NCBI RefSeq assembly: GCF_900112845.1
Contig: NZ_FONG01000025.1
Span: 1 to 64,000, forward strand
Length of the DNA stretch: 64,000 nucleotides
Direction of reading: 5' to 3'
Source: Actinacidiphila alni
GTDB lineage: Bacteria; Actinomycetota; Actinomycetes; Streptomycetales; Streptomycetaceae
Numbering within the stretch: the first letter of the stretch is position 1; every line of letters begins with the position of its first letter. The notes beneath the pieces are model-generated. The model did not search any database. It was not told where the DNA came from and was given only the letters and a program-made list of their open reading frames with translations. Of the stretch, positions 26,525-34,846 are shown one piece after another. The translations under genes were made by a program, and so were the position numbers.

Positions 26525-28105
26525 ATGGCGCTGATCGTGTTCCGCGGCGAACCCAGCGAGGAGCTGGGCGATCGGTTTCGCTTGCTAGCCGAGCTCGGCA
26601 AAGGGAGCTTCGGCGAGGTGTGGCAGGCGCGGAGACTGAAGGATGGTGCCACGGTCGCGATCAAGATTCCGAAAGACCAGGAGAAGGGCGAGGAGGTGCT
26701 TCGCAAGGAGTCAGACATCATCAGGGAAATCCGTCACCCGAACATCGTTCGAGTCCACGGTTTCCACAACATCAGCGAGCTCTTCGTGATCGAGATGGAG
26801 TTCGTCGATGGCTACGACCTGGCGAAGGTCCTCGACAGCGTCAGTACGCGGGCGCCGCTCACCTTCGAACAGATGCTGGAGTGGACGATGCAGATCCTCG
26901 ACGGTCTTGCTGCCGTCCACGCCGCGAACATCTCGCACAACGACCTGAAGCCGCAGAACATCCTCGTCGACAAGGCGTCCGGGGCAGCGAAGATCACCGA
27001 CTTCGGGTCGAGCCGCCGGCTCGAGGATGTGTGGGTTTGGACCAAGCGCCAGGGCACGGAGGCGTACATGGCCCCAGAGGTGGCGCTCGAGGGGAAGCGC
27101 GCCCGGAACGTCAGCGACATCTACTCGATCGGCGTTCTCCTCTACGAGATGGCCACGGGACGGTTGCCCTACTCGAGCCCGCATCAGCTGCTGACCGGCG
27201 TGCAGATCGCCAAGCCTCGTGAGATCAACCGCGATGTGCCTGCCGATCTCGAGGACGTAATCCTTCGCGCGATGGCGTGGCGGCCCGAGAACCGTTTTCA
27301 GAACTGCGGGTCGATGCGCGCCGCCGTGCAGGCATGCCTTGACCGGTTGCGCGCTGAGGCGGTGACGGCAGCCATGCCGGCTCGCTCGGAGCCCAGCCAG
27401 CTCGGCTTCCAGCCGCCCTCGTCGAGTCCGCTCTACTACCTCGAACTGGCCAAGCAGCGGCTCGCCGAGGGCGACGCTCAAGGTGCCCTGGAGGCGGCGG
27501 AGGCCGCTGTCGATCGGAGCGACGGCCATCCTCAGTACCTGCGGATGCTCGGCGGCATCTGTATGCGACTGGGATACGACCGCAAAGCGGCCGAAGCGTA
27601 CGAGCAGCTGCTCGTTGCCTTCGATCGTGGCTACCCGGTCGAGGGTCAGCAGCGACGCGACGTGCTCGAGCGACTCGGTCAGCTGTACACCAGCCTCCAG
27701 CGGTACGGCGACGCGGTGGCGATCTACGAGCGCCTTGTGGACGCCATCAACCGGCCGTACTCGCGGTTCCGGCTCGCCGTCGCGGCGGGACTTGATGGCG
27801 ATTACGGGCGCGCGATCCAGTTGCTCGAGACTGTTCGAGCGGAGCGGCCGGATGCCGTCGTCGTCTACTCCAAACTCGGATGGGCGCACGCCCTCAACGG
27901 GAACGACCGCTTCGCTCTCAGCTTCTACAACCAGGCCCTGGCGCTTGACGCCTTCGACCTGTTCAGCCTCTTCGAGCTCGGGAAGTACTACTTCATGGTC
28001 GGTGATCGGCGACGCGCCCGGGAGTACTTTGAGCGAGTCATGGACGCGGACAAGCAGGGCTTTTACGGCGACCGCGTCCGCGAGCTCACGAGCCCGACGG
28101 CCTGA
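26525..28105 (+). CDS. Ser/Thr kinase with C-terminal TPR repeats
   Basis: 526 residues from ATG 26525, 2 bp after the previous stop. The kinase domain (about 20-275) has LGKGSFGEV (glycine loop), VAIKIPK, a non-RD catalytic loop HNDLKPQNIL (about 138), ITDFGSSRR, MAPEVAL and SDIYSIGVLLYEM. Residues about 300-520 form tandem TPR helices (AAEAYEQLL, YGDAVAIYERLV, ALSFYNQALAL, ARREYFERVM-like). TPRs would dock a partner. Asn in place of Arg in HRD indicates regulation that does not depend on activation-loop phosphorylation. Last gene of the operon. Confidence 0.85.
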   Translation: MALIVFRGEPSEELGDRFRLLAELGKGSFGEVWQARRLKDGATVAIKIPKDQEKGEEVLRKESDIIREIRHPNIVRVHGFHNISELFVIEMEFVDGYDLAKVLDSVSTRAPLTFEQMLEWTMQILDGLAAVHAANISHNDLKPQNILVDKASGAAKITDFGSSRRLEDVWVWTKRQGTEAYMAPEVALEGKRARNVSDIYSIGVLLYEMATGRLPYSSPHQLLTGVQIAKPREINRDVPADLEDVILRAMAWRPENRFQNCGSMRAAVQACLDRLRAEAVTAAMPARSEPSQLGFQPPSSSPLYYLELAKQRLAEGDAQGALEAAEAAVDRSDGHPQYLRMLGGICMRLGYDRKAAEAYEQLLVAFDRGYPVEGQQRRDVLERLGQLYTSLQRYGDAVAIYERLVDAINRPYSRFRLAVAAGLDGDYGRAIQLLETVRAERPDAVVVYSKLGWAHALNGNDRFALSFYNQALALDAFDLFSLFELGKYYFMVGDRRRAREYFERVMDADKQGFYGDRVRELTSPTA

Positions 28106-28652
28106 GCTCCGCCCACAGATCGATCGAGCTGGTTCTGTGCCCAGCGTCGCTGCCGTTGGCCGATTTTGATGGCGTAGGGTCTCGCCCTTGTGGCACGTGA
28201 TCGCATAGCCGGGGACAAATTCCCGGACCGGTTCGGATGGGGCTGCTGACCGGGACGTTCACACCGGAGCTGTCGGAGTCGTAGCAGACGTCGCGGATCT
28301 CTGTGAGCCATTCCTCGCGCACAGGTCCGTGGCCGGGTCCAGACTCGCCGCCGGCGATGCCCCAGCCGATACCGTCGAAGCGCAATTCGCTCAGCGGCCC
28401 GAGTAGCGGCTCGGTCGACAAGAAGCGAATCGCGGCGGGTATCTGCCGCAGGTCGTCGACTCGGTCGCGTTCTTGACCGAGGCGCTGACTGGAGGGCCAG
28501 TCGAGTTGATCCGCCACTCGTCGAAGCCATCGTGCCCGCTTCGTCAGCAACTGGTAGGTGTTCTGAGGCGCCTCGGCGATCACCTCGAATACCTGGTGTA
28601 CGAAGTCCACCGGAACCTTCGCGTGGAACAAGTTGTTCCGTTCGGGACCCAC
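28086..28652 (-). pseudogene. truncated phage Gp37/Gp68-like (DUF5131) gene
   Basis: The minus-strand frame shows the middle of DUF5131 proteins: NNLFHAKVPVDFVHQVFEVI, TYQLLTKRARWL, IPAAIRFLSTEPLLGPL, and WGIAGGESGPGHGPVREEWL followed by IRDVCYDS. The N-terminal third with the cysteine cluster (WNPxxGCxxxSxGCxxCYA) is missing, and after GVNVP the frame loses the expected FFKQWG end and runs into the tail of the kinase gene on the other strand. It is a two-sided remnant marking the right edge of the defence operon. Confidence 0.7.
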
Positions 28653-28866
28653 AGACGTCGGGCACTGTCGTACTGAGGGCTTCTGAACCGTCCGCGACGT
28701 GCTCCGCAGAGGTGTTGCGCGACTGGTGAGTGCCGATCCGCGTGTCGGCGAACCGTGTCCGTGTGGGTCGCTGTAAACGCGCGACTGGCGGGGCGGAGAC
28801 AGGGGCGGCGTCCCCAGCGGCGAGCGTCAGCGAGCCGCCCTGATCCTGTGGGGGAGCATCGAGCGC

Positions 28867-29904
28867 CTATGGCCTACCGAATGCTCGGGAGCGGAAGCCG
28901 TTGCGGATGTCCGTGAGGGAGGCGTGGTCACGCGTGTAGTAGAGCTTGTTGGTGAGGAGGGTGGCCCAGCGGTGGTGGGTGGGGGAGATCCAAAGAGCGG
29001 TGCCCGTGAAGCCGTAGTGGACCCAGGTGTCGTCGGTGGGGGTGGTGCCGGGGGCGGGGTGCCAGAAGAGGCCACGGGGCGGGGTGAGGGTGCCGGTGTG
29101 GAGGCGGAGGGAGTCTTTGGTCCAGGTGGGGCCGAAGGCGGCCTCGGTGGGGTTGAGCATGTGGCGGGCGAAGGCGGAGAGGTCGGCCGCCGTGGAGAAG
29201 ACGCCGGCGATGCCGCAGGTGCCGCCGAGGAGGCGGGCGGAGAAGTCGTGGGCGGTGCCCTTGAGGTGGCGGCCAGTTCCGTCGTCCAGTTCGGTGGGGG
29301 CGCTGCGGGCGACGTTTTCGGGGGTGAGCGGGCCGAAGGTGGTCTCGGTCATGCCCAGCGGTTGCCAGACCTGGGTGGTCGCGAGCTGGTCCAGGGGCTG
29401 GCCGCTGAGGTATTCGGCGAGGTAGCCGAGGACGAGGGCGGCGCGGTCGGTGTATTCCACGGCCTCGCCGGGCGGGCGGTGGAGGGCCTCGTGGAGGACG
29501 CCGTCGCGAATGTCCTGCGGGTCGGTCCCGTAGAGGTTGCGCAGGTTGGCGCGCAGGGGAAGACCCGCGGTGTGAGTGAGCAGGTGGTGGGCGGTGGCGT
29601 CGCCGAGAGGGTGGCCGACGACCTCGGGCCAGAAGGTGCCGAGTGGGGCGTCGAGTTGGAGCTTGCCGCTCTCGACGAGGATGCCGGTGGTGGACCAGAC
29701 GGCGAGGATCTTCGTGAGGCTGGCGATGTCGAAGACCGTGTCGAGCCGCATCGGCTGGTCCGGTTCGGCGGGGTCGAGAAGCCCGACGGCTCCGCTTGCC
29801 GTAGTGCCGTTTGGGTCACCGACGGCCCAGACGGCTCCCGGGTAGACCTTGTCGCGTACGCCGTCGTCCAGGAGTTGGTGGATGCGGCCGGTGTCGAGCG
29901 TCAT
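28867..29904 (-). CDS. serine hydrolase, class C beta-lactamase family
   Basis: 345 residues from ATG 29904 with GGGGAGA upstream. The catalytic SLTK (Ser-x-x-Lys, about residue 62), the YTD triad (Tyr-x-Asn equivalent, about 151) and a C-terminal HYGFTGT (KTG-box equivalent) are all present, as in esterase/D-peptidase-type beta-lactamase homologues. There is no signal peptide, so it is probably a cytoplasmic esterase or amidase. Separate from the defence operon (opposite strand); it may follow the cluster to its right (85-bp gap). Confidence 0.85.
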   Translation of the reverse strand: MTLDTGRIHQLLDDGVRDKVYPGAVWAVGDPNGTTASGAVGLLDPAEPDQPMRLDTVFDIASLTKILAVWSTTGILVESGKLQLDAPLGTFWPEVVGHPLGDATAHHLLTHTAGLPLRANLRNLYGTDPQDIRDGVLHEALHRPPGEAVEYTDRAALVLGYLAEYLSGQPLDQLATTQVWQPLGMTETTFGPLTPENVARSAPTELDDGTGRHLKGTAHDFSARLLGGTCGIAGVFSTAADLSAFARHMLNPTEAAFGPTWTKDSLRLHTGTLTPPRGLFWHPAPGTTPTDDTWVHYGFTGTALWISPTHHRWATLLTNKLYYTRDHASLTDIRNGFRSRAFGRP

Positions 29905-29989
29905 GGTCTCCCCGTCGAGTGCCGGTGGTTTCCCTCCGGCCAGAGTAGTGAGGCGGTCGTTGGCGGATGATGCGCCACGGCGGTGGTGG

Positions 29990-31084
29990 TCAGCCGAGCT
30001 GGTCGCTGAGGGCGGTCAGGGCGGAAGCGGTCGTGCTCAGGGGGTAGCGGGCGACGTTCGCGGAGCCGGCTTCGCGTAAGGCGTCGAGCATGCCCGGGGT
30101 CGTACGGAGCCGGTTGATGTCGCGGGCGAGTGCGGTCGGATTCGTGAAGTCGGTGGCCAGCCCTGATGTCGCCAGCGACTCGTTGAGGCCGGGCACGGGC
30201 TGGTAGATGACGGGAAGGCCGCAGGCTTGGGCCTCCAGCGCGACGAGGCCCATCGCTTCGAGCGTGGAGGAGGGCATGACCAAGGCGTCGTAGTCGCGAA
30301 AGGTTGTCCACAGTTGGGGACGGCGGAGCCAGCCGAGGTAGGTGACGTGCGCGCCGAGCTCGTGGAGGAGCGGCGCCAAGGCGCTGAACTGCGAGGGTGG
30401 TGCCGCAACGCTCAGTTCGACGTCGGGGATCACGACGAGAGCATGGAGCAGGTTCTCCACGCCCTTCTCCGGCGTGAGGCGCCCCGCGTAGAGCAGGCGT
30501 AAATGGCTCGCACGAGGCGTTCGCGATGGCTCCGGCGGCGTGGCGAGGAGAGCATCCGGGACACCCCACGGGATGTGTTCGATCTTTGGCCGGGCGGGCG
30601 GGGCGAGAGCAAGCAGCCGGTCGACCATCGCCATCGTCGGAATCACGATCACGTCCGCCGCATCGGCACAGTGCCGGAGAACCGCGCGTTGGTCGGCGTA
30701 CATCTCCGCGTAAAGGAGGTCCGTGCCGTGGACCAGGGCTATGCGCCGAGCCTTCGGCAGCGCGGCAAGCAGGGCCGGCGAGGCGCCGAAGGCAAGGTGG
30801 TGAAGGTGGAGCGTACTGATGTCCGCGGGATTGACGGCGTCTTCGATCGCGCGGCCCAGAGCCCGGACGTACGGGGGAAAGCCAGGTCCTTCGAGGCACT
30901 TGCCGGATACGTTCAGGCTCCCCAGTCCTTGCGGGAGCGATGCGTCCCCGGACCCGGCCGCCAGCATAAATGCTCGCGCCGGAATCAGGGGACGGTGCCC
31001 GGTATAGAGGTCGAGGAAGAGCTCGACGCTCCCGCCGGGGCTGGGATACGGCAGGTCGAGCGCGGTGGCGACGGAAGCGTTCAC
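29990..31084 (-). CDS. GT4-family glycosyltransferase
   Basis: 364 residues from a GTG overlapping the upstream stop (GTGA). The donor-binding half shows YAGRLTPEKGVENLL and the signature PSSTLEAMGLVALEAQACGLPV (read in two parts), containing the E-x7-E motif of GT4 retaining glycosyltransferases. The acceptor half has LHLHHLAFG and ALVHGTDLLY. Last gene of the five-gene minus operon. It would transfer a sugar to the product of the pathway or to an unknown acceptor. Confidence 0.85.
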   Translation of the reverse strand: MNASVATALDLPYPSPGGSVELFLDLYTGHRPLIPARAFMLAAGSGDASLPQGLGSLNVSGKCLEGPGFPPYVRALGRAIEDAVNPADISTLHLHHLAFGASPALLAALPKARRIALVHGTDLLYAEMYADQRAVLRHCADAADVIVIPTMAMVDRLLALAPPARPKIEHIPWGVPDALLATPPEPSRTPRASHLRLLYAGRLTPEKGVENLLHALVVIPDVELSVAAPPSQFSALAPLLHELGAHVTYLGWLRRPQLWTTFRDYDALVMPSSTLEAMGLVALEAQACGLPVIYQPVPGLNESLATSGLATDFTNPTALARDINRLRTTPGMLDALREAGSANVARYPLSTTASALTALSDQLG

Positions 31085-31605
31085 GTCAGCTCCTCGTACA
31101 GCCGGGAGGCTTCAACGCCTGTGCTGGTGGCGTACTTCAGGCCGTGGCTCTGGTAGCTCGCGGCAGCTCCGAAGGGGTGTAGGAAGGTCAGCTTGCCGAA
31201 GGTCATCCGTGGATAGATCCGCACCCCGACGGCGGCTCGGATCTCCAGCGTCCAGTGAATCGCGTGGCCTTGGTGCCCGAGGGGCGCGGAGACATGGACC
31301 CAGATCCCGAGCGCTCCGATGGTGCGTGAACCGTTGAGGAGTTGGACGTACCGCTCGGAGCTGGTCTTCTCGTAGGTGCTGCCGAGGTAGAGCACGCCGG
31401 GTCGCAGTACGAATCTGTCGGAGGGAATGGCGAGTTCGGCGGCCGTCGTGGGTCGTGCGGCGTCGAGCTGGCCGTCGCAGACGTACAGCGTCTCGCCGAG
31501 CCGCCAGTCGTAGGCGTTCGGGGAGACGCGGCCGGGGGCGTACGGCTCGATGCTGATCTCGCCGGCCGCACGGGCAGCTGCGATGGCGGGGCCGGTGAGG
31601 ATCAC
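31081..31605 (-). CDS. dCTP deaminase-like protein A (keeps the catalytic Glu)
   Basis: 174 residues from GTG 31605 (4-bp overlap). It has the dCTP deaminase/dUTPase trimer fold: MILTGPAIAAA, SPNAYDWRLG (for PSSIDVRL), VLRPGVLYLGSTYE and the IHWTLEI strand with the Glu that corresponds to E138 of E. coli Dcd. However, the phosphate motif is NGSRTIGALG instead of GRSSLARLG, so the Ser and Arg equivalents of S111 and R115 are lost. It differs from canonical dcd at 37788. It is paired with a paralogue that has the opposite losses. Confidence 0.75.
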   Translation of the reverse strand: MILTGPAIAAARAAGEISIEPYAPGRVSPNAYDWRLGETLYVCDGQLDAARPTTAAELAIPSDRFVLRPGVLYLGSTYEKTSSERYVQLLNGSRTIGALGIWVHVSAPLGHQGHAIHWTLEIRAAVGVRIYPRMTFGKLTFLHPFGAAASYQSHGLKYATSTGVEASRLYEELT

Positions 31606-32144
31606 GACGCCACCACCGGCACAGGACGGCGGTCGTCACGCCAGGAGGCGGAGGCCCTCGGACCGTTGGCTGCCTGGTACTTGCCGGTGTAGGGCGCGAT
31701 CGGGCCGACCGAGACGAAGAACATGATCTGCCCGATCTTCATCTCGGCGTAGACCCGTAGCGGGCGGATCGGGGACAGCATCAGCGTCCACTGCCCATGG
31801 AAACCGATGTCACCGATGGGGGCGGTGATCTCGACGAAGAGGCCGAGGCGGCCGACGGACGACCGTCCGAAGAGTAGCGGAACGAAGGTGTCCGAGCCGA
31901 CATGCTCCACGGTGTGACCGAGATAGAGCTGGCCCGGTTGCAGCACGTACCCCTCCGGGCCGATGTCGACCTGCGCAGTGGGGTTGCGGAAGCGCGCGTC
32001 CAGAACGCCGCCGGTGTAGACGAGAAGCGTCGGGCCGAGACGGACGTTGTAGCTGTTCGGATTGACCTGGGACTGGTCGAACGGGGTGATGCGTAAGCGG
32101 CCGTCGTCGGCCGCCGCCGTGATTTCGGGGCCGGTGAGGATCAA
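31602..32144 (-). CDS. dCTP deaminase-like protein B (keeps Ser/Arg, lacks Glu)
   Basis: 180 residues from TTG 32144, which overlaps the phosphatase stop (TTGA) and is followed by the same ILTGPEI start as its paralogue. It has VNPNSYNVRLG, VLQPGQLYLGHTVE and an intact phosphate motif GRSSVGRLGLFV (Ser and Arg retained), but the strand that should carry the catalytic Glu reads WTLML. It cannot deaminate dCTP alone. As dCTP deaminase active sites form between subunits, a mixed A/B oligomer could rebuild one site. Confidence 0.75.
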   Translation of the reverse strand: MILTGPEITAAADDGRLRITPFDQSQVNPNSYNVRLGPTLLVYTGGVLDARFRNPTAQVDIGPEGYVLQPGQLYLGHTVEHVGSDTFVPLLFGRSSVGRLGLFVEITAPIGDIGFHGQWTLMLSPIRPLRVYAEMKIGQIMFFVSVGPIAPYTGKYQAANGPRASASWRDDRRPVPVVAS

Positions 32145-33331
32145 CGGGTACCTCCGGTGAGAGCCTGCTGGACGGACTGCGCGAGGGAACGGCCGGTCGG
32201 TACAGCTGGAAGGTGCAAAGCCCCGGCGAGGTAGTCGGTGGTGATGAACGCATTGAGGGGCGACGGCAACGGGGACGGCACCACCACCATCGGACCCGCG
32301 AGTGCCGAGAGATCGGACACCAGAGATGTCGCTGTCCTTTCCGGGCAATTGACGCTTACGAGCTGGTTGCCGAAGGGCTCGACGGCGAGGACATCGCCTC
32401 GCGTCAGCGTCCCGTGAAGCTGCACGGCGCGTAGTGCGGTCTCATTGAGAAGAACGGCGCTGGAGGTCTCCGAGTACACGGTCGTGGCGATGTCCTCAAG
32501 TAGCAGCCGTCTGTCCAGGACGGTGTGGCGGTACGGCGCCCTCACCTTGTCGATCGGCTCCCGAAGATCGCGGGCGATCGCGGTGATCCGTGCGCGCACC
32601 GCTTCCAAGGTGTTTGGGAGAGACAGCGATGAAGCATCGGCGAAGCGGGCTGCTCCGGCTTCCCAGCCGCTCTCGGACGGACGCGCCTGCGCGAACCCGG
32701 CACCTTGCTCGTAGCCCTTGAGTACCTGCACGCCGCCGATCCGAACGGGTCCGTACGCGTCACTGTGGCAGTGGCCGGCGAAGACGATGTCGAGGAAAGG
32801 GCAGGCTTCGGCGAGCCGCAGATCCTCCTCGAAACCGGAGTGGCTGAGGACCACCCATGCGTCCACCTGGCCATAGGCACGCTTCAATTCACGCAGCGCC
32901 AGAGCCGGGTCGGTCACCCGCTGCCCGACGCGCTGCCCGTACGGGACGGCGTTGAACGCCTGGACGCCGATGATGCCCGTGACCGCGACCGTCCGCCCGG
33001 CGATGCTCCGTACGTCGACCGGCCGGAAGAGCCGACGACCGTCGCGGCCGTACGCGTTGGCGCAGACGGTGATGCGGTGCAGCTCGGATTCGAGGTAGTG
33101 CGGCCATCCGTGGTTGCCAGGAGCGACGACGTCGTACAGGGCGAGCAACATGTCTCGTTCGAGGACGCCGCGGCCGAGGCGGTAGTAGCCCGTGCCCTCG
33201 AAGAAGTCGCCGCAGTCCGCGATGAGGGTGTTGGGTCGGACAGCCGATAAGTGGGTCATCAATGGCACGGCGTTGTCGAAGGAGGAGTGGAAGTCGGTTG
33301 TGGCGAGGATCTGTTGGAGGTCCGATCTCAC
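32141..33331 (-). CDS. UshA-like metallophosphatase / 5'-nucleotidase
   Basis: 396 residues from GTG 33331 (GTGA overlap with the MurA-like gene). It has all five metallophosphoesterase blocks: TDFHSSF (D-x-H), DCGDFFEG (GD), VAPGNHGW (GNH), LSHSGFEED and FAGHCHSDAYG (GHxH). A C-terminal domain of about 170 residues with AVQLHGTLTRGDVLAVEPFG is the 5'-nucleotidase C-terminal domain that binds the base. There is no signal peptide, unlike periplasmic UshA, so it is expected to dephosphorylate a nucleotide inside the cell within this pathway. Confidence 0.85.
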   Translation of the reverse strand: MRSDLQQILATTDFHSSFDNAVPLMTHLSAVRPNTLIADCGDFFEGTGYYRLGRGVLERDMLLALYDVVAPGNHGWPHYLESELHRITVCANAYGRDGRRLFRPVDVRSIAGRTVAVTGIIGVQAFNAVPYGQRVGQRVTDPALALRELKRAYGQVDAWVVLSHSGFEEDLRLAEACPFLDIVFAGHCHSDAYGPVRIGGVQVLKGYEQGAGFAQARPSESGWEAGAARFADASSLSLPNTLEAVRARITAIARDLREPIDKVRAPYRHTVLDRRLLLEDIATTVYSETSSAVLLNETALRAVQLHGTLTRGDVLAVEPFGNQLVSVNCPERTATSLVSDLSALAGPMVVVPSPLPSPLNAFITTDYLAGALHLPAVPTGRSLAQSVQQALTGGTR

Positions 33332-34674
33332 GGTGTGACCTCGCAGATGTCCGCCCCGAGGGCTCGGAGTTTGCCCGGCAGATCGGCGTGGCCCCGGCGG
33401 AGCTGTTCCAGACCGCCCAGCGTCGTGATGCCCTGGGCGGTCAACCCCGCGATGAGGAGTGCGGCGCCTGTACGGATGTCGGTGGTCTCCACTCCGGCAC
33501 CGGTCAGCCGCTGCGGCCCGGCGAACCGGCACTGCGTGGGTGACACCTCCTCGATCTCCGCTCCCATACAGCGCAGTTGAGGGATGAGATTCGCGTGGCG
33601 GCCGGGGTTGATCGTGTCCGCGAACGCGTGATGGCCCGGGATTCCGAGGGCGAATGCCAGGAGCGAAGGCTCGAAGTCGGCGTCGAGTCCGCTCGGGGAG
33701 AGCGAAGCCGAAGCGTGGATCGGGAGTTCATCACGCGCGATGTGCCGCGCGTCGATTTCGATGCCGTTCACGTGCTCCGTGACGACGACTCCCGTCCGGC
33801 GCAGATGCTCCAGGGCCGGGGCGAGGTCCCCGGCGCGCACGCCCTCGATGCGCGCCGTTCCCCGCGTGGCCGCGACCGCGCAGGCGAGGGTGCCGGCCTC
33901 GACCTTGTCGCCTGGCACGGTCCAGGTCAGGTCGTGGACGGTCGCAGTCTCGGTTGGCGGTGTGAGTACCAGGAGGTCACGCTCAACGGCTTTCACCCAG
34001 CCGATCGATTCGAGAGCTCCGACCACGCCGAGAGTCTCCGGTGACAGGTTCGGCGTACTCAGCCGTAACTCCTGTCGGGAGACGACAGCACGGAGGATCG
34101 CCACGATCGTGGCTCCTCGGGACCGGAACGGCAGGGCGACGCTCACCGTTCCCTGCTCCGCCCGCGACCTTTGGATCTCGTATCCGTACCGGTGCGTCGA
34201 GCAGCGGTCACCGAATGCCTCGTACACGCGGAAGTGCTGCTCCATGCCGCGGTCGCCGATCCGGCAACCGCCCGGCCACGGCAGACGGGCCCTTCCGAAC
34301 CGTCCGAGGAGTGCCGGCGCCAGGTAGTACGAGGCGCGGATCGTGCTCGCCGCGGTGAGGAGTTCGGCTTCGATGCGATGCCTACGACTAGGCGTGATCA
34401 CCATGGACCCCGCCTCACCCGGGATGTGCACGACATCGAAACCGGCTCCGACCAGCAGCCCGAGCATGGTGTGGACATCCGTGCTGTCCGGGATGTTGGT
34501 CACGCGTACGGGCGCGCCGACGACCGCCGCGGCGGAGAGAAGCGGAAGAGCCGCGTTCTTCGAGCCATCGACGATCACGGTTCCTTCGAGCGGCCGTCCG
34601 GGCCGGATGGCGATCACCTCGGCCGGTGGTGCGGTGTTGTCCGGGACGGTGTCCCTGGGGCTGGCGTGTCTCAT
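33328..34674 (-). CDS. MurA-like enolpyruvyl transferase
   Basis: 448 residues from ATG 34674, chosen for the GAGGAGG site 6 bases upstream; an ATG 16 codons earlier lacks one. EPSP-synthase fold with VDGSKNAALPLL (Lys-Asn of MurA K22/N23), GGCRIGDRG (Cys of the fosfomycin site), LDADFEPSLLAFAL (catalytic Asp equivalent) and GRHANLIPQLRCMGAEI (Arg397 region). MurA adds enolpyruvate to UDP-GlcNAc; NikO/PolA homologues do so to UMP in peptidyl-nucleoside antibiotics. Its nucleotide-enzyme neighbours favour a specialised role over peptidoglycan synthesis. First gene of the operon, divergent from the XRE regulator. Confidence 0.85.
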   Translation of the reverse strand: MRHASPRDTVPDNTAPPAEVIAIRPGRPLEGTVIVDGSKNAALPLLSAAAVVGAPVRVTNIPDSTDVHTMLGLLVGAGFDVVHIPGEAGSMVITPSRRHRIEAELLTAASTIRASYYLAPALLGRFGRARLPWPGGCRIGDRGMEQHFRVYEAFGDRCSTHRYGYEIQRSRAEQGTVSVALPFRSRGATIVAILRAVVSRQELRLSTPNLSPETLGVVGALESIGWVKAVERDLLVLTPPTETATVHDLTWTVPGDKVEAGTLACAVAATRGTARIEGVRAGDLAPALEHLRRTGVVVTEHVNGIEIDARHIARDELPIHASASLSPSGLDADFEPSLLAFALGIPGHHAFADTINPGRHANLIPQLRCMGAEIEEVSPTQCRFAGPQRLTGAGVETTDIRTGAALLIAGLTAQGITTLGGLEQLRRGHADLPGKLRALGADICEVTP

Positions 34675-34846
34675 GCTGGGCCTCCTCGCGGCTGCTCTCC
34701 ACCACGAAAGCGCCGGAATCATGGGTTGCCCCGCTCCGTCCGCGGGTGCCGCATGGGTTATGCAGACTCCGCATGACGTACGGCGGAAGGGCTTCTAGCC
34801 TGGAAGGCCGGGGCAGGATCGGCGACGGCGGAAGGAGCCGGCGCGT

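Noticed and set aside
6307..28105. Classifying the operon as BREX, DISARM or Dnd/Ssp
   Set aside because: No PglZ/BrxZ phosphatase, BrxL/Lon or BrxA/B (BREX), no helicase-DUF1998-PLD set (DISARM), and no DndA-E/SspA-D phosphorothioation genes. Only the methylase, kinase and ATPase features overlap.
33328..34674. Housekeeping murA
   Set aside because: Although the key residues are kept, it is divergent, translationally coupled to nucleotide enzymes and located on an island; a housekeeping copy is expected elsewhere.
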